Positions 22,801 to 29,365 of a stretch of DNA of 64,000 nucleotides are shown here, in pieces. Both the position numbers and the translations under genes were made by a program. Source of the stretch: Malaciobacter mytili LMG 24559 (GTDB lineage: Bacteria > Campylobacterota > Campylobacteria > Campylobacterales > Arcobacteraceae); contig NZ_CP031219.1 in assembly GCF_003346775.1 (NCBI RefSeq), positions 2,480,001 to 2,544,000 on the forward strand, given 5' to 3'. Positions within the stretch are counted from its first letter, which is position 1. Every line of letters starts with the position of its first letter. The notes under the pieces were generated by a model. The model was not told where the DNA came from. It saw only the letters and a list, made by a program, of their open reading frames with translations, and ran no database searches.

Positions 22801-25800
22801 TCTTTTGCTACAACTGAAGTTCCATTCTCATCTACTAAGTTTACTGTATATGTGATCTCTCCACCATCTTCACTTACGCTTGATGTTGCACTTAATTTTG
22901 CTTTTACCACATCTTCATCATCACTTATTGTTGTTGAAACTGCTGTACTATCTGCTTCTAGTTTTTCAAAGCTTGCTCCACCACTTACTTCTTTTATTGA
23001 GTTTGAAATTGAATCACTCTCTTTATATACATCATCTCTATTTACTGTTGTTGTTGCAGTTCCACTTGACTCACCTGCTTTTATTGTAATTGTTTCACCA
23101 TTACTTAATGTGATTTTTACATCTTCTTTTGCAACTGTTGCTGTTCCATTCTCATCTACTAAGTTTACTGTATATGTGATCTCTCCACCATCTTCACTTA
23201 CGCTTGATGTTGCACTTAATTTTGCTTTTACCACATCTTCATCATCACTTATTGTTGTTGAAACTGCTGTACTATCTGCTTCTAGTTTTTCAAAGCTTGC
23301 TCCACCGCTTACTTCTTTTATTGAGTTTGAAATTGAATCACTCTCTTTATATACATCATCTCTATTTACTGTTGTTGTTGCAGTTCCACTTGACTCACCT
23401 GCTTTTATTGTAATTGTTTCACCATTACTTAATGTGATTTTTACATCTTCTTTTGCAACTGTTGCTGTTCCATTCTCATCTACTAAGTTTACTGTATATG
23501 TGATCTCTCCACCATCTTCACTTACGCTTGATGTTGCACTTAATTTTGCTTTTACCACATCTTCATCATCACTTATTGTTGTTGAAACTGCTGTACTATC
23601 TGCTTCTAGTTTTTCAAAGCTTGCTCCACCACTTACTTCTTTTATTGAGTTTGAAATTGAATCACTCTCTTTATATACATCATCTCTATTTACTGTTGTT
23701 GTTGCAGTTCCACTTGACTCACCTGCTTTTATTGTAATTGTTTCACCATTACTTAATGTGATTTTTACATCTTCTTTTGCTACAACTGAAGTTCCATTCT
23801 CATCTACTAAGTTTACTGTATATGTGATCTCTCCACCATCTTCACTTACGCTTGATGTTGCACTTAATTTTGCTTTTACCACATCTTCATCATCACTTAT
23901 TGTTGTTGAAACTGCTGTACTATCTGCTTCTAGTTTTTCAAAGCTTGCTCCACCACTTACTTCTTTTATTGAGTTTGAAATTGAATCACTCTCTTTATAT
24001 ACATCATCTCTATTTACTGTTGTTGTTGCAGTTCCACTTGACTCACCTGCTTTTATTGTAATTGTTTCACCATTACTTAATGTGATTTTTACATCTTCTT
24101 TTGCTACAACTGAAGTTCCATTCTCATCTACTAAGTTTACTGTATATGTGATCTCTCCACCATCTTCACTTACGCTTGATGTTGCACTTAATTTTGCTTT
24201 TACCACATCTTCATCATCACTTATTGTTGTTGAAACTGCTGTACTATCTGCTTCTAGTTTTTCAAAGCTTGCTCCACCACTTACTTCTTTTATTGAGTTT
24301 GAAATTGAATCACTCTCTTTATATACATCATCTCTATTTACTGTTGTTGTTGCAGTTCCACTTGACTCACCTGCTTTTATTGTAATTGTTTCACCATTAC
24401 TTAATGTGATTTTTACATCTTCTTTTGCTACAACTGAAGTTCCATTCTCATCTACTAAGTTTACTGTATATGTGATCTCTCCACCATCTTCACTTACGCT
24501 TGATGTTGCACTTAATTTTGCTTTTACCACATCTTCATCATCACTTATTGTTGTTGAAACTGCTGTACTATCTGCTTCTAGTTTTTCAAAGCTTGCTCCA
24601 CCGCTTACTTCTTTTATTGAGTTTGAAATTGAATCACTCTCTTTATATACATCATCTCTATTTACTGTTGTTGTTGCAGTTCCACTTGACTCACCTGCTT
24701 TTATTGTAATTGTTTCACCATTACTTAATGTGATTTTTACATCTTCTTTTGCAACTGTTGCTGTTCCATTCTCATCTACTAAGTTTACTGTATATGTGAT
24801 CTCTCCACCATCTTCACTTACGCTTGATGTTGCACTTAATTTTGCTTTTACCACATCTTCATCATCACTTATTGTTGTTGAAACTGCTGTACTATCTGCT
24901 TCTAGTTTTTCAAAGCTTGCTCCACCACTTACTTCTTTTATTGAGTTTGAAATTGAATCACTCTCTTTATATACATCATCTCTATTTACTGTTGTTGTTG
25001 CAGTTCCACTTGACTCACCTGCTTTTATTGTAATTGTTTCACCATTACTTAATGTGATTTTTACATCTTCTTTTGCTACAACTGAAGTTCCATTCTCATC
25101 TACTAAGTTTACTGTATATGTGATCTCTCCACCATCTTCACTTACGCTTGATGTTGCACTTAATTTTGCTTTTACCACATCTTCATCATCACTTATTGTT
25201 GTTGAAACTGCTGTACTATCTGCTTCTAGTTTTTCAAAGCTTGCTCCACCACTTACTTCTTTTATTGAGTTTGAAATTGAATCACTCTCTTTATATACAT
25301 CATCTCTATTTACTGTTGTTGTTGCAGTTCCACTTGACTCACCTGCTTTTATTGTAATTGTTTCACCATTACTTAATGTGATTTTTACATCTTCTTTTGC
25401 TACAACTGAAGTTCCATTCTCATCTACTAAGTTTACTGTATATGTGATCTCTCCACCATCTTCACTTACGCTTGATGTTGCACTTAATTTTGCTTTTACC
25501 ACATCTTCATCATCACTTATTGTTGTTGAAACTGCTGTACTATCTGCTTCTAGTTTTTCAAAGCTTGCTCCACCACTTACTTCTTTTATTGAGTTTGAAA
25601 TTGAATCACTCTCTTTATATACATCATCTCTATTTACTGTTGTTGTTGCAGTTCCACTTGACTCACCTGCTTTTATTGTAATTGTTTCACCATTACTTAA
25701 TGTGATTTTTACATCTTCTTTTGCTACAACTGAAGTTCCATTCTCATCTACTAAGTTTACTGTATATGTGATCTCTCCACCATCTTCACTTACGCTTGAT

Positions 25801-28800
25801 GTTGCACTTAATTTTGCTTTTACCACATCTTCATCATCACTTATTGTTGTTGAAACTGCTGTACTATCTGCTTCTAGTTTTTCAAAGCTTGCTCCACCGC
25901 TTACTTCTTTTATTGAGTTTGAAATTGAATCACTCTCTTTATATACATCATCTCTATTTACTGTTGTTGTTGCAGTTCCACTTGACTCACCTGCTTTTAT
26001 TGTAATTGTTTCACCATTACTTAATGTGATTTTTACATCTTCTTTTGCAACTGTTGCTGTTCCATTCTCATCTACTAAGTTTACTGTATATGTGATCTCT
26101 CCACCATCTTCACTTACGCTTGATGTTGCACTTAATTTTGCTTTTACCACATCTTCATCATCACTTATTGTTGTTGAAACTGCTGTACTATCTGCTTCTA
26201 GTTTTTCAAAGCTTGCTCCACCACTTACTTCTTTTATTGAGTTTGAAATTGAATCACTCTCTTTATATACATCATCTCTATTTACTGTTGTTGTTGCAGT
26301 TCCACTTGACTCACCTGCTTTTATTGTAATTGTTTCACCATTACTTAATGTGATTTTTACATCTTCTTTTGCTACAACTGAAGTTCCATTCTCATCTACT
26401 AAGTTTACTGTATATGTGATCTCTCCACCATCTTCACTTACGCTTGATGTTGCACTTAATTTTGCTTTTACCACATCTTCATCATCACTTATTGTTGTTG
26501 AAACTGCTGTACTATCTGCTTCTAGTTTTTCAAAGCTTGCTCCACCACTTACTTCTTTTATTGAGTTTGAAATTGAATCACTCTCTTTATATACATCATC
26601 TCTATTTACTGTTGTTGTTGCAGTTCCACTTGACTCACCTGCTTTTATTGTAATTGTTTCACCATTACTTAATGTGATTTTTACATCTTCTTTTGCTACA
26701 ACTGAAGTTCCATTCTCATCTACTAAGTTTACTGTATATGTGATCTCTCCACCATCTTCACTTACGCTTGATGTTGCACTTAATTTTGCTTTTACCACAT
26801 CTTCATCATCACTTATTGTTGTTGAAACTGCTGTACTATCTGCTTCTAGTTTTTCAAAGCTTGCTCCACCACTTACTTCTTTTATTGAGTTTGAAATTGA
26901 ATCACTCTCTTTATATACATCATCTCTATTTACTGTTGTTGTTGCAGTTCCACTTGACTCACCTGCTTTTATTGTAATTGTTTCACCATTACTTAATGTG
27001 ATTTTTACATCTTCTTTTGCTACAACTGAAGTTCCATTCTCATCTACTAAGTTTACTGTATATGTGATCTCTCCACCATCTTCACTTACGCTTGATGTTG
27101 CACTTAATTTTGCTTTTACCACATCTTCATCATCACTTATTGTTGTTGAAACTGCTGTACTATCTGCTTCTAGTTTTTCAAAGCTTGCTCCACCACTTAC
27201 TTCTTTTATTGAGTTTGAAATTGAATCACTCTCTTTATATACATCATCTCTATTTACTGTTGTTGTTGCAGTTCCACTTGACTCACCTGCTTTTATTGTA
27301 ATTGTTTCACCATTACTTAATGTGATTTTTACATCTTCTTTTGCTACAACTGAAGTTCCATTCTCATCTACTAAGTTTACTGTATATGTGATCTCTCCAC
27401 CATCTTCACTTACGCTTGATGTTGCACTTAATTTTGCTTTTACCACATCTTCATCATCACTTATTGTTGTTGAAACTGCTGTACTATCTGCTTCTAGTTT
27501 TTCAAAGCTTGCTCCACCACTTACTTCTTTTATTGAGTTTGAAATTGAATCACTCTCTTTATATACATCATCTCTATTTACTGTTGTTGTTGCAGTTCCA
27601 CTTGACTCACCTGCTTTTATTGTAATTGTTTCACCATTACTTAATGTGATTTTTACATCTTCTTTTGCTACAACTGAAGTTCCATTCTCATCTACTAAGT
27701 TTACTGTATATGTGATCTCTCCACCATCTTCACTTACGCTTGATGTTGCACTTAATTTTGCTTTTACCACATCTTCATCATCACTTATTGTTGTTGAAAC
27801 TGCTGTACTATCTGCTTCTAGTTTTTCAAAGCTTGCTCCACCGCTTACTTCTTTTATTGAGTTTGAAATTGAATCACTCTCTTTATATACATCATCTCTA
27901 TTTACTGTTGTTGTTGCAGTTCCACTTGACTCACCTGCTTTTATTGTAATTGTTTCACCATTACTTAATGTGATTTTTACATCTTCTTTTGCAACTGTTG
28001 CTGTTCCATTCTCATCTACTAAGTTTACTGTATATGTGATCTCTCCACCATCTTCACTTACGCTTGATGTTGCACTTAATTTTGCTTTTACCACATCTTC
28101 ATCATCACTTATTGTTGTTGAAACTGCTGTACTATCTGCTTCTAGTTTTTCAAAGCTTGCTCCACCGCTTACTTCTTTTATTGAGTTTGAAATTGAATCA
28201 CTCTCTTTATATACATCATCTCTATTTACTGTTGTTGTTGCAGTTCCACTTGACTCACCTGCTTTTATTGTAATTGTTTCACCATTACTTAATGTGATTT
28301 TTACATCTTCTTTTGCAACTGTTGCTGTTCCATTCTCATCTACTAAGTTTACTGTATATGTGATCTCTCCACCATCTTCACTTGCTGATTCACTTGCACT
28401 TAATACTGCTTTTACTGAAATCTTTTCTTCTATCAATTCTTCCATTTTATCTCTATCAATAATAGTTAGATCTTGTAGAGTTTCACTTTCTTCTAACCTA
28501 CTTCTACCATTTAAAGTATTACTAATATATTCTTCATTTAATTGATTGTTTCTAAAATTTGCAATATTATTTATCATTTCATTTCCAGCAGCGGCTGCTT
28601 CTATTGTAGTTGATAAAGATGCAAAATCATCTATTATTACCCCATCTTTAATATCTTCACCTAGGGAAGAGTTGGATAACATTTCTTTTAAAGTTCTTAT
28701 TATATTATCACCTTCAAAGTTATCATTTAATACTGTTTTATTTAATTCTTCTAAGCCCTCTGGAGTATTAATAATACCAAGAACACTTATCTTATTTGAT

Positions 28801-29024
28801 ATTGTCTCAACAACATCTGTTAAAATAAATTCTATTTCTGGATTTGTTTGAAAAAGTAATTTTATTGATTTATCATTATTTATTAATTCAATTTTATATA
28901 CTAATCCTTCACTATTATCAATAAAAAGTTGTTCTGTTTCTTTTAATTTGATAGCTATATTTTTATTTAATTCCAAAACTTTAGTTTCTTGAGTACTAAT
29001 ATCTTTTATAATAACTTTTAGCAT
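13803..29024 (-). CDS. Giant LapA-like surface adhesin 1 (5073 residues)
   Basis: The gene spans 15.2 kb. Residues 1 to about 142 form an N-terminal domain like the retention module of LapA-type adhesins. It ends at EAAAAG (142-147), a di-alanine site of the kind cut by the periplasmic protease LapG. Residues 204-3011 are 26 repeats of a 108-residue Ig-like LapA-type domain (TYTVNLVDENGT, VKITLSNGETITIKAGESSG). Further Calx-beta-like modules are interrupted by three blocks of eight short repeats (about 3140-3570, 3700-4118, 4445-4925). A C-terminal domain ends GEKFNVYQNG...ILIDEDIS. No GGxGxDxxx RTX repeats are seen. Such proteins are normally exported by a type I system and held in the outer membrane, giving attachment and biofilm. 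The ribosome site is AAAGGAC. No secretion genes lie nearby. Confidence 0.9.
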   Translation of the reverse strand: MLKVIIKDISTQETKVLELNKNIAIKLKETEQLFIDNSEGLVYKIELINNDKSIKLLFQTNPEIEFILTDVVETISNKISVLGIINTPEGLEELNKTVLNDNFEGDNIIRTLKEMLSNSSLGEDIKDGVIIDDFASLSTTIEAAAAGNEMINNIANFRNNQLNEEYISNTLNGRSRLEESETLQDLTIIDRDKMEELIEEKISVKAVLSASESASEDGGEITYTVNLVDENGTATVAKEDVKITLSNGETITIKAGESSGTATTTVNRDDVYKESDSISNSIKEVSGGASFEKLEADSTAVSTTISDDEDVVKAKLSATSSVSEDGGEITYTVNLVDENGTATVAKEDVKITLSNGETITIKAGESSGTATTTVNRDDVYKESDSISNSIKEVSGGASFEKLEADSTAVSTTISDDEDVVKAKLSATSSVSEDGGEITYTVNLVDENGTSVVAKEDVKITLSNGETITIKAGESSGTATTTVNRDDVYKESDSISNSIKEVSGGASFEKLEADSTAVSTTISDDEDVVKAKLSATSSVSEDGGEITYTVNLVDENGTSVVAKEDVKITLSNGETITIKAGESSGTATTTVNRDDVYKESDSISNSIKEVSGGASFEKLEADSTAVSTTISDDEDVVKAKLSATSSVSEDGGEITYTVNLVDENGTSVVAKEDVKITLSNGETITIKAGESSGTATTTVNRDDVYKESDSISNSIKEVSGGASFEKLEADSTAVSTTISDDEDVVKAKLSATSSVSEDGGEITYTVNLVDENGTSVVAKEDVKITLSNGETITIKAGESSGTATTTVNRDDVYKESDSISNSIKEVSGGASFEKLEADSTAVSTTISDDEDVVKAKLSATSSVSEDGGEITYTVNLVDENGTSVVAKEDVKITLSNGETITIKAGESSGTATTTVNRDDVYKESDSISNSIKEVSGGASFEKLEADSTAVSTTISDDEDVVKAKLSATSSVSEDGGEITYTVNLVDENGTATVAKEDVKITLSNGETITIKAGESSGTATTTVNRDDVYKESDSISNSIKEVSGGASFEKLEADSTAVSTTISDDEDVVKAKLSATSSVSEDGGEITYTVNLVDENGTSVVAKEDVKITLSNGETITIKAGESSGTATTTVNRDDVYKESDSISNSIKEVSGGASFEKLEADSTAVSTTISDDEDVVKAKLSATSSVSEDGGEITYTVNLVDENGTSVVAKEDVKITLSNGETITIKAGESSGTATTTVNRDDVYKESDSISNSIKEVSGGASFEKLEADSTAVSTTISDDEDVVKAKLSATSSVSEDGGEITYTVNLVDENGTSVVAKEDVKITLSNGETITIKAGESSGTATTTVNRDDVYKESDSISNSIKEVSGGASFEKLEADSTAVSTTISDDEDVVKAKLSATSSVSEDGGEITYTVNLVDENGTATVAKEDVKITLSNGETITIKAGESSGTATTTVNRDDVYKESDSISNSIKEVSGGASFEKLEADSTAVSTTISDDEDVVKAKLSATSSVSEDGGEITYTVNLVDENGTSVVAKEDVKITLSNGETITIKAGESSGTATTTVNRDDVYKESDSISNSIKEVSGGASFEKLEADSTAVSTTISDDEDVVKAKLSATSSVSEDGGEITYTVNLVDENGTSVVAKEDVKITLSNGETITIKAGESSGTATTTVNRDDVYKESDSISNSIKEVSGGASFEKLEADSTAVSTTISDDEDVVKAKLSATSSVSEDGGEITYTVNLVDENGTSVVAKEDVKITLSNGETITIKAGESSGTATTTVNRDDVYKESDSISNSIKEVSGGASFEKLEADSTAVSTTISDDEDVVKAKLSATSSVSEDGGEITYTVNLVDENGTATVAKEDVKITLSNGETITIKAGESSGTATTTVNRDDVYKESDSISNSIKEVSGGASFEKLEADSTAVSTTISDDEDVVKAKLSATSSVSEDGGEITYTVNLVDENGTATVAKEDVKITLSNGETITIKAGESSGTATTTVNRDDVYKESDSISNSIKEVSGGASFEKLEADSTAVSTTISDDEDVVKAKLSATSSVSEDGGEITYTVNLVDENGTSVVAKEDVKITLSNGETITIKAGESSGTATTTVNRDDVYKESDSISNSIKEVSGGASFEKLEADSTAVSTTISDDEDVVKAKLSATSSVSEDGGEITYTVNLVDENGTSVVAKEDVKITLSNGETITIKAGESSGTATTTVNRDDVYKESDSISNSIKEVSGGASFEKLEADSTAVSTTISDDEDVVKAKLSATSSVSEDGGEITYTVNLVDENGTSVVAKEDVKITLSNGETITIKAGESSGTATTTVNRDDVYKESDSISNSIKEVSGGASFEKLEADSTAVSTTISDDEDVVKAKLSATSSVSEDGGEITYTVNLVDENGTSVVAKEDVKITLSNGETITIKAGESSGTATTTVNRDDVYKESDSISNSIKEVSGGASFEKLEADSTAVSTTISDDEDVVKAKLSATSSVSEDGGEITYTVNLVDENGTSVVAKEDVKITLSNGETITIKAGESSGTATTTVNRDDVYKESDSISNSIKEVSGGASFEKLEADSTAVSTTISDDEDVVKAKLSATSSVSEDGGEITYTVNLVDENGTSVVAKEDVKITLSNGETITIKAGESSGTATTTVNRDDVYKESDSISNSIKEVSGGASFEKLEADSTAVSTTISDDEDVVKAKLSATSSVSEDGGEITYTVNLVDENGTSVVAKEDVKITLSNGETITIKAGESSGTATTTVNRDDVYKESDSISNSIKEVSGGASFEKLEADSTAVSTTISDDEDVVKAKLSATSSVSEDGGEITYTVNLVDENGTATVAKEDVKITLSNGETITIKAGESSGTATTTVNRDDVYKESDSISNSIKEVSGGASFEKLEADSTAVSTTISDDEDVVKAKLSATSSVSEDGGEITYTVNLVDENGTSVVAKEDVKITLSNGETITIKAGESSGTATTTVNRDDVYKESDSISNSIKEVSGGASFEKLEADSTAVSTTISDDEDVVKVKLSGDTSVTEGENAAYKVTLTDENGKAVIAKEDMEVKFTYTYTTASGEDITEVKTVTIKAGQSEVSFEVETVDNVYKEGDESFKININTVSNTNAFEKITIDSTPVETTIKDDVDNVNVNLVASGEEREYKLETIVKGSYADITTFEDGTYAMTWITKNSDGFWETSVQKFDNSGNKLGDTVVFSENAHEAARRENLQIESFEDGSYIVVWLGKSSDELVNNNSLYTQRFNPDGTKDGSIIEMNIFKDSSGNIYKDITTFPDGSYIIVWQNKDNNLSINVQKFNADGTTDGNIVNLNSAKWEYDPKIVTLADGSYAVSWWGNDSEGDMSIFVQQFNSDGSKVGEMIQLEGVNKTDGRDQHQGMESLSDGSYIVTWYGENEQGTWSCFTQKFNSDGTLSGSTIELKAPNYKYNYNKETPQITELADGTYIIGWWGQDEADLNTNFYIQKFNSDGTLSGEVVQIDANGTSWALKLKMTELLDGSYVVTWSAYNSQGKFTLFAQQFNSDGTPATEVTEVLYDSYEHSVTVLADGSYIVTSSGYWNEGSIKVQKFNADGSMVIEEGDTISEGETATYEVTLTDDDGNEVIAKEDMVVTFKYTFTTLDGENIEKVGTVTIKAGESSVSIDIKTLDDVYAEDAEKFYIEIVSITNADQFEKVTIDEIGVETIIKDDTPADNVNINLVASGEEREYTTEKVVNIGFGPQITALKDGGYVVTWFAQNSTGKLSLFLQQYNANDEKIGDTVEVKGAKDSAKIVSLEDGGYILSCANYDYGTYVQQFNSNGSKVGETIGFGTDISTIDITLLANGGYAAVGSKANGEIFIQQFDADGVKVGEIEIIKSTPNSMAKITELNDGGYVVLWREKDSQGNYSLFVQQFNSDGSKDGSAVQLEASDFIRTNDAHQQIETLEDGSYVVTWSGLDSQGDFSIFVQQFNSDGSKAGEVVQLEALDNTTGNDFNPQITILANGGYVITWSGSDSQGTSSIFVQQFDSDGSKVEETVQLEKVDNNVGADISPQIIALKDGSYVVTWQGVDAGGDWSIFVQKFNPDGTMDGENVKLESIGNTAGFDINPQITVLADGSYIVTWEGSSSSERPIYTQKFNADGSRVIEEGDTISEGETATYEVTLTDDDGNKVIAKEDMIVTFKYTFTTLDGKNIEKVGTVTIKAGESSTSIDIKTLDDVYAEDAEKFYIEIVSITNTDQFEKVTIDEIGVETIIKDDTPGDTVNIKLSGDSTVEEGNSATYKVALTDENGKAVIAKEDMEVKFTYTYTTASGEDITEVKTVTIKAGESEASFEVETVDNVYKESDEKFEISIDSVTNTDQFEKVAIDDSSVETTIKDDVDNINVKIEGIETDVIEGESAKYKVTLTDDNGNPIVALEDMKVSVKYTYKDPTTNEDIVEVKEVTIPKGATEVDFEVEIVNDNYLVEPDSTGDVTVINTGHGSGNQSAPIVTKLDNGDVLYVWGDNTSSNTSNYLKGKIYDAFGNVKVDTFTISDKSASELNGDYWFVKGLDIKVMDNGNIIIGYAAYDGSQKPIMTVIDPSKDSSSSEFFVNKDVSIQQNDTTTHESAPILTVLSDGRLLAVYVKNIGGGSNATVYGRIFDANGNAVSDEFRVGKGNVDQTTWGNHEQNIYVEELSNGKVVVGIANEYGKGGHKPIVNIIDPTKNPTDSDFSVASDVDVRGKDNPGAYESAPRIVELDGGKFMTIWYGGAGSDNAGSYRKLYARVFNEDGTAATDQFVLTQNSIDGWSSINVPLLNLETLSNGNIVVGWVRNTDNSGNDAPMIAVIDSSTGKVIPGSETQVNTSTASGHTYAGPAIVKALGDGNFVAVWHDTASSDAPIYYRIFDSNGKAISDQVCVTNGTGSLLDSVDNLAWDSISVEVTDDNSFIIGWIGNNSSSLDGSGTSVVSVTVDLGKNEGENHFEVSIDKVVSGGDGYEKVVVDDNAINTTINEPDNMYLDQVINLSNFINDSTQPTTNEIDLTNNTLDSIIIKDESVEDLTNNQHLLKIFGDESKEDRVKLEGNWEKSNTQETIDGEKFNVYQNGNSNIKILIDEDISVDPTI
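14250..15690 (-). repeat. Eight-repeat block C in adhesin 1 (alternating blade types)
   Basis: Eight units of about 55-65 residues alternate between two kinds. Odd units have SAPxIVxL and end xYxRIFDxxG. Even units have a GNIVVGW-type core and xxVIDPxK. The block lies in an Ig-like module between VEVDFEVEIVNDNY-like and EGENHFEVSI-like strands. An eight-bladed beta-propeller is inferred. Boundaries are approximate. Confidence 0.6.
16675..17920 (-). repeat. Eight-repeat block B in adhesin 1
   Basis: Eight units of about 45-55 residues follow the pattern DGSYVVTWSGxDSQGDxSIFVQQFNxDGSK. The block starts after VNINLVASGEE and ends just before SEGETATYEV, strands that are adjacent in uninterrupted Ig-like modules. 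A propeller is inferred. Boundaries are approximate. Confidence 0.65.
18315..19605 (-). repeat. Eight-repeat block A in adhesin 1
   Basis: Eight units with cores such as FEDGTYAMTW, LADGSYAVSW and LLDGSYVVTW, each followed by a VQ(Q/K)FNxDG strand. The block sits between VNVNLVASGEE and SEGETATYEV of one Ig-like module. A propeller is inferred. Boundaries are approximate. Confidence 0.65.
19992..28415 (-). repeat. 26 tandem copies of a 324-bp (108-codon) Ig-like repeat
   Basis: The copies are almost identical at DNA level. Two unit types occur: most read GTSVVAKEDV, but units 1, 2, 8, 12, 16, 17 and 25 (protein order) read GTATVAKEDV. In six of those seven the plus strand also reads CCACCGCTT instead of CCACCACTT, a synonymous change. 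The first unit has a diverged start (SASESASEDGG). Such an array can expand or contract by recombination and is easily misassembled. Confidence 0.95.
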
Positions 29025-29068
29025 AATAAGTCCTTTTTTTTAATTCTGAAATTATTATAAAAGTAAAT

Positions 29069-29086
29069 AGTTTCTAAAAAGTTTCT
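29069..29086 (-). promoter_or_regulatory. 18-bp element upstream of adhesin 1, shared with adhesin 2
   Basis: On the minus strand it reads AGAAACTTTTTAGAAACT, two AGAAACT copies in direct repeat with an 11-bp period. It lies 45 bp upstream of the start codon and covers the -35 zone of the TATAAT at 29054-29059. The identical 18 bp occurs 44 bp upstream of adhesin 2. Confidence 0.55.
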
Positions 29087-29335
29087 TATTATAGAATTTA
29101 TAATATTTAAAATTATTTATTTTGGCTATGAAATTATTATTTAGACACATATTTGATTATTTAATGATAATTAGTGTTTTTTATTATTATTAATTGTTAT
29201 TTTTTTAGATATAAATTTTAAAATTTATTTTTATTTTTTACACAAACCTAGAATTTTCTTTAAATTAATTGATTAATTTTTATAAATAATTATCTTTTTA
29301 CACTTTTATTACATATAATTTAGCTATAAAATGCA

Positions 29336-29364
29336 AAAAAAGAGAAGAAAAACTTCTCTTTTTT
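29336..29364 (-). terminator. Terminator just after the adhesin 2 stop codon
   Basis: A perfect 12-bp stem (29336-29347 with 29353-29364) has an A5 loop and begins 1 bp after the stop. It resembles the adhesin 1 terminator, with the same AAAGAGAAG arm, which suggests common ancestry of the 3' ends. Confidence 0.75.
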
Positions 29365-29365
29365 A

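Larger units (their letters stand above)
29025..29365. other. 341-bp AT-rich gap between the two adhesin genes
   Basis: No gene is seen. The left part is the adhesin 1 upstream region: a minus-strand TATAAT at 29054-29059 and the 18-bp element at 29069-29086. The right part holds the adhesin 2 terminator. The middle is very AT-rich with no clear repeat; a Fur-like match near 29160-29178 is probably compositional. Confidence 0.6.

Noticed and set aside
19992-28415. Regular repeats that could be read as a CRISPR-like array
   Set aside because: Units are 324 bp, contiguous, without unique spacers, and in frame with an Ig-like protein domain.
19726-28545. An 8.8-kb open frame on the plus strand, antisense to adhesin 1
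   Set aside because: The 324-bp repeat is a multiple of three and happens to lack stops in this antisense frame, so openness is copied 26 times. The product is a low-complexity Ser/Leu/Val repeat with no start signals. It mirrors the real gene, which has a ribosome site, family domains and a terminator.
29160-29178. Fur-like match upstream of adhesin 1
   Set aside because: 13 of 19 bases match by hand, but the surroundings are almost pure A/T and it lies 136 bp from the start codon, so chance is likely.
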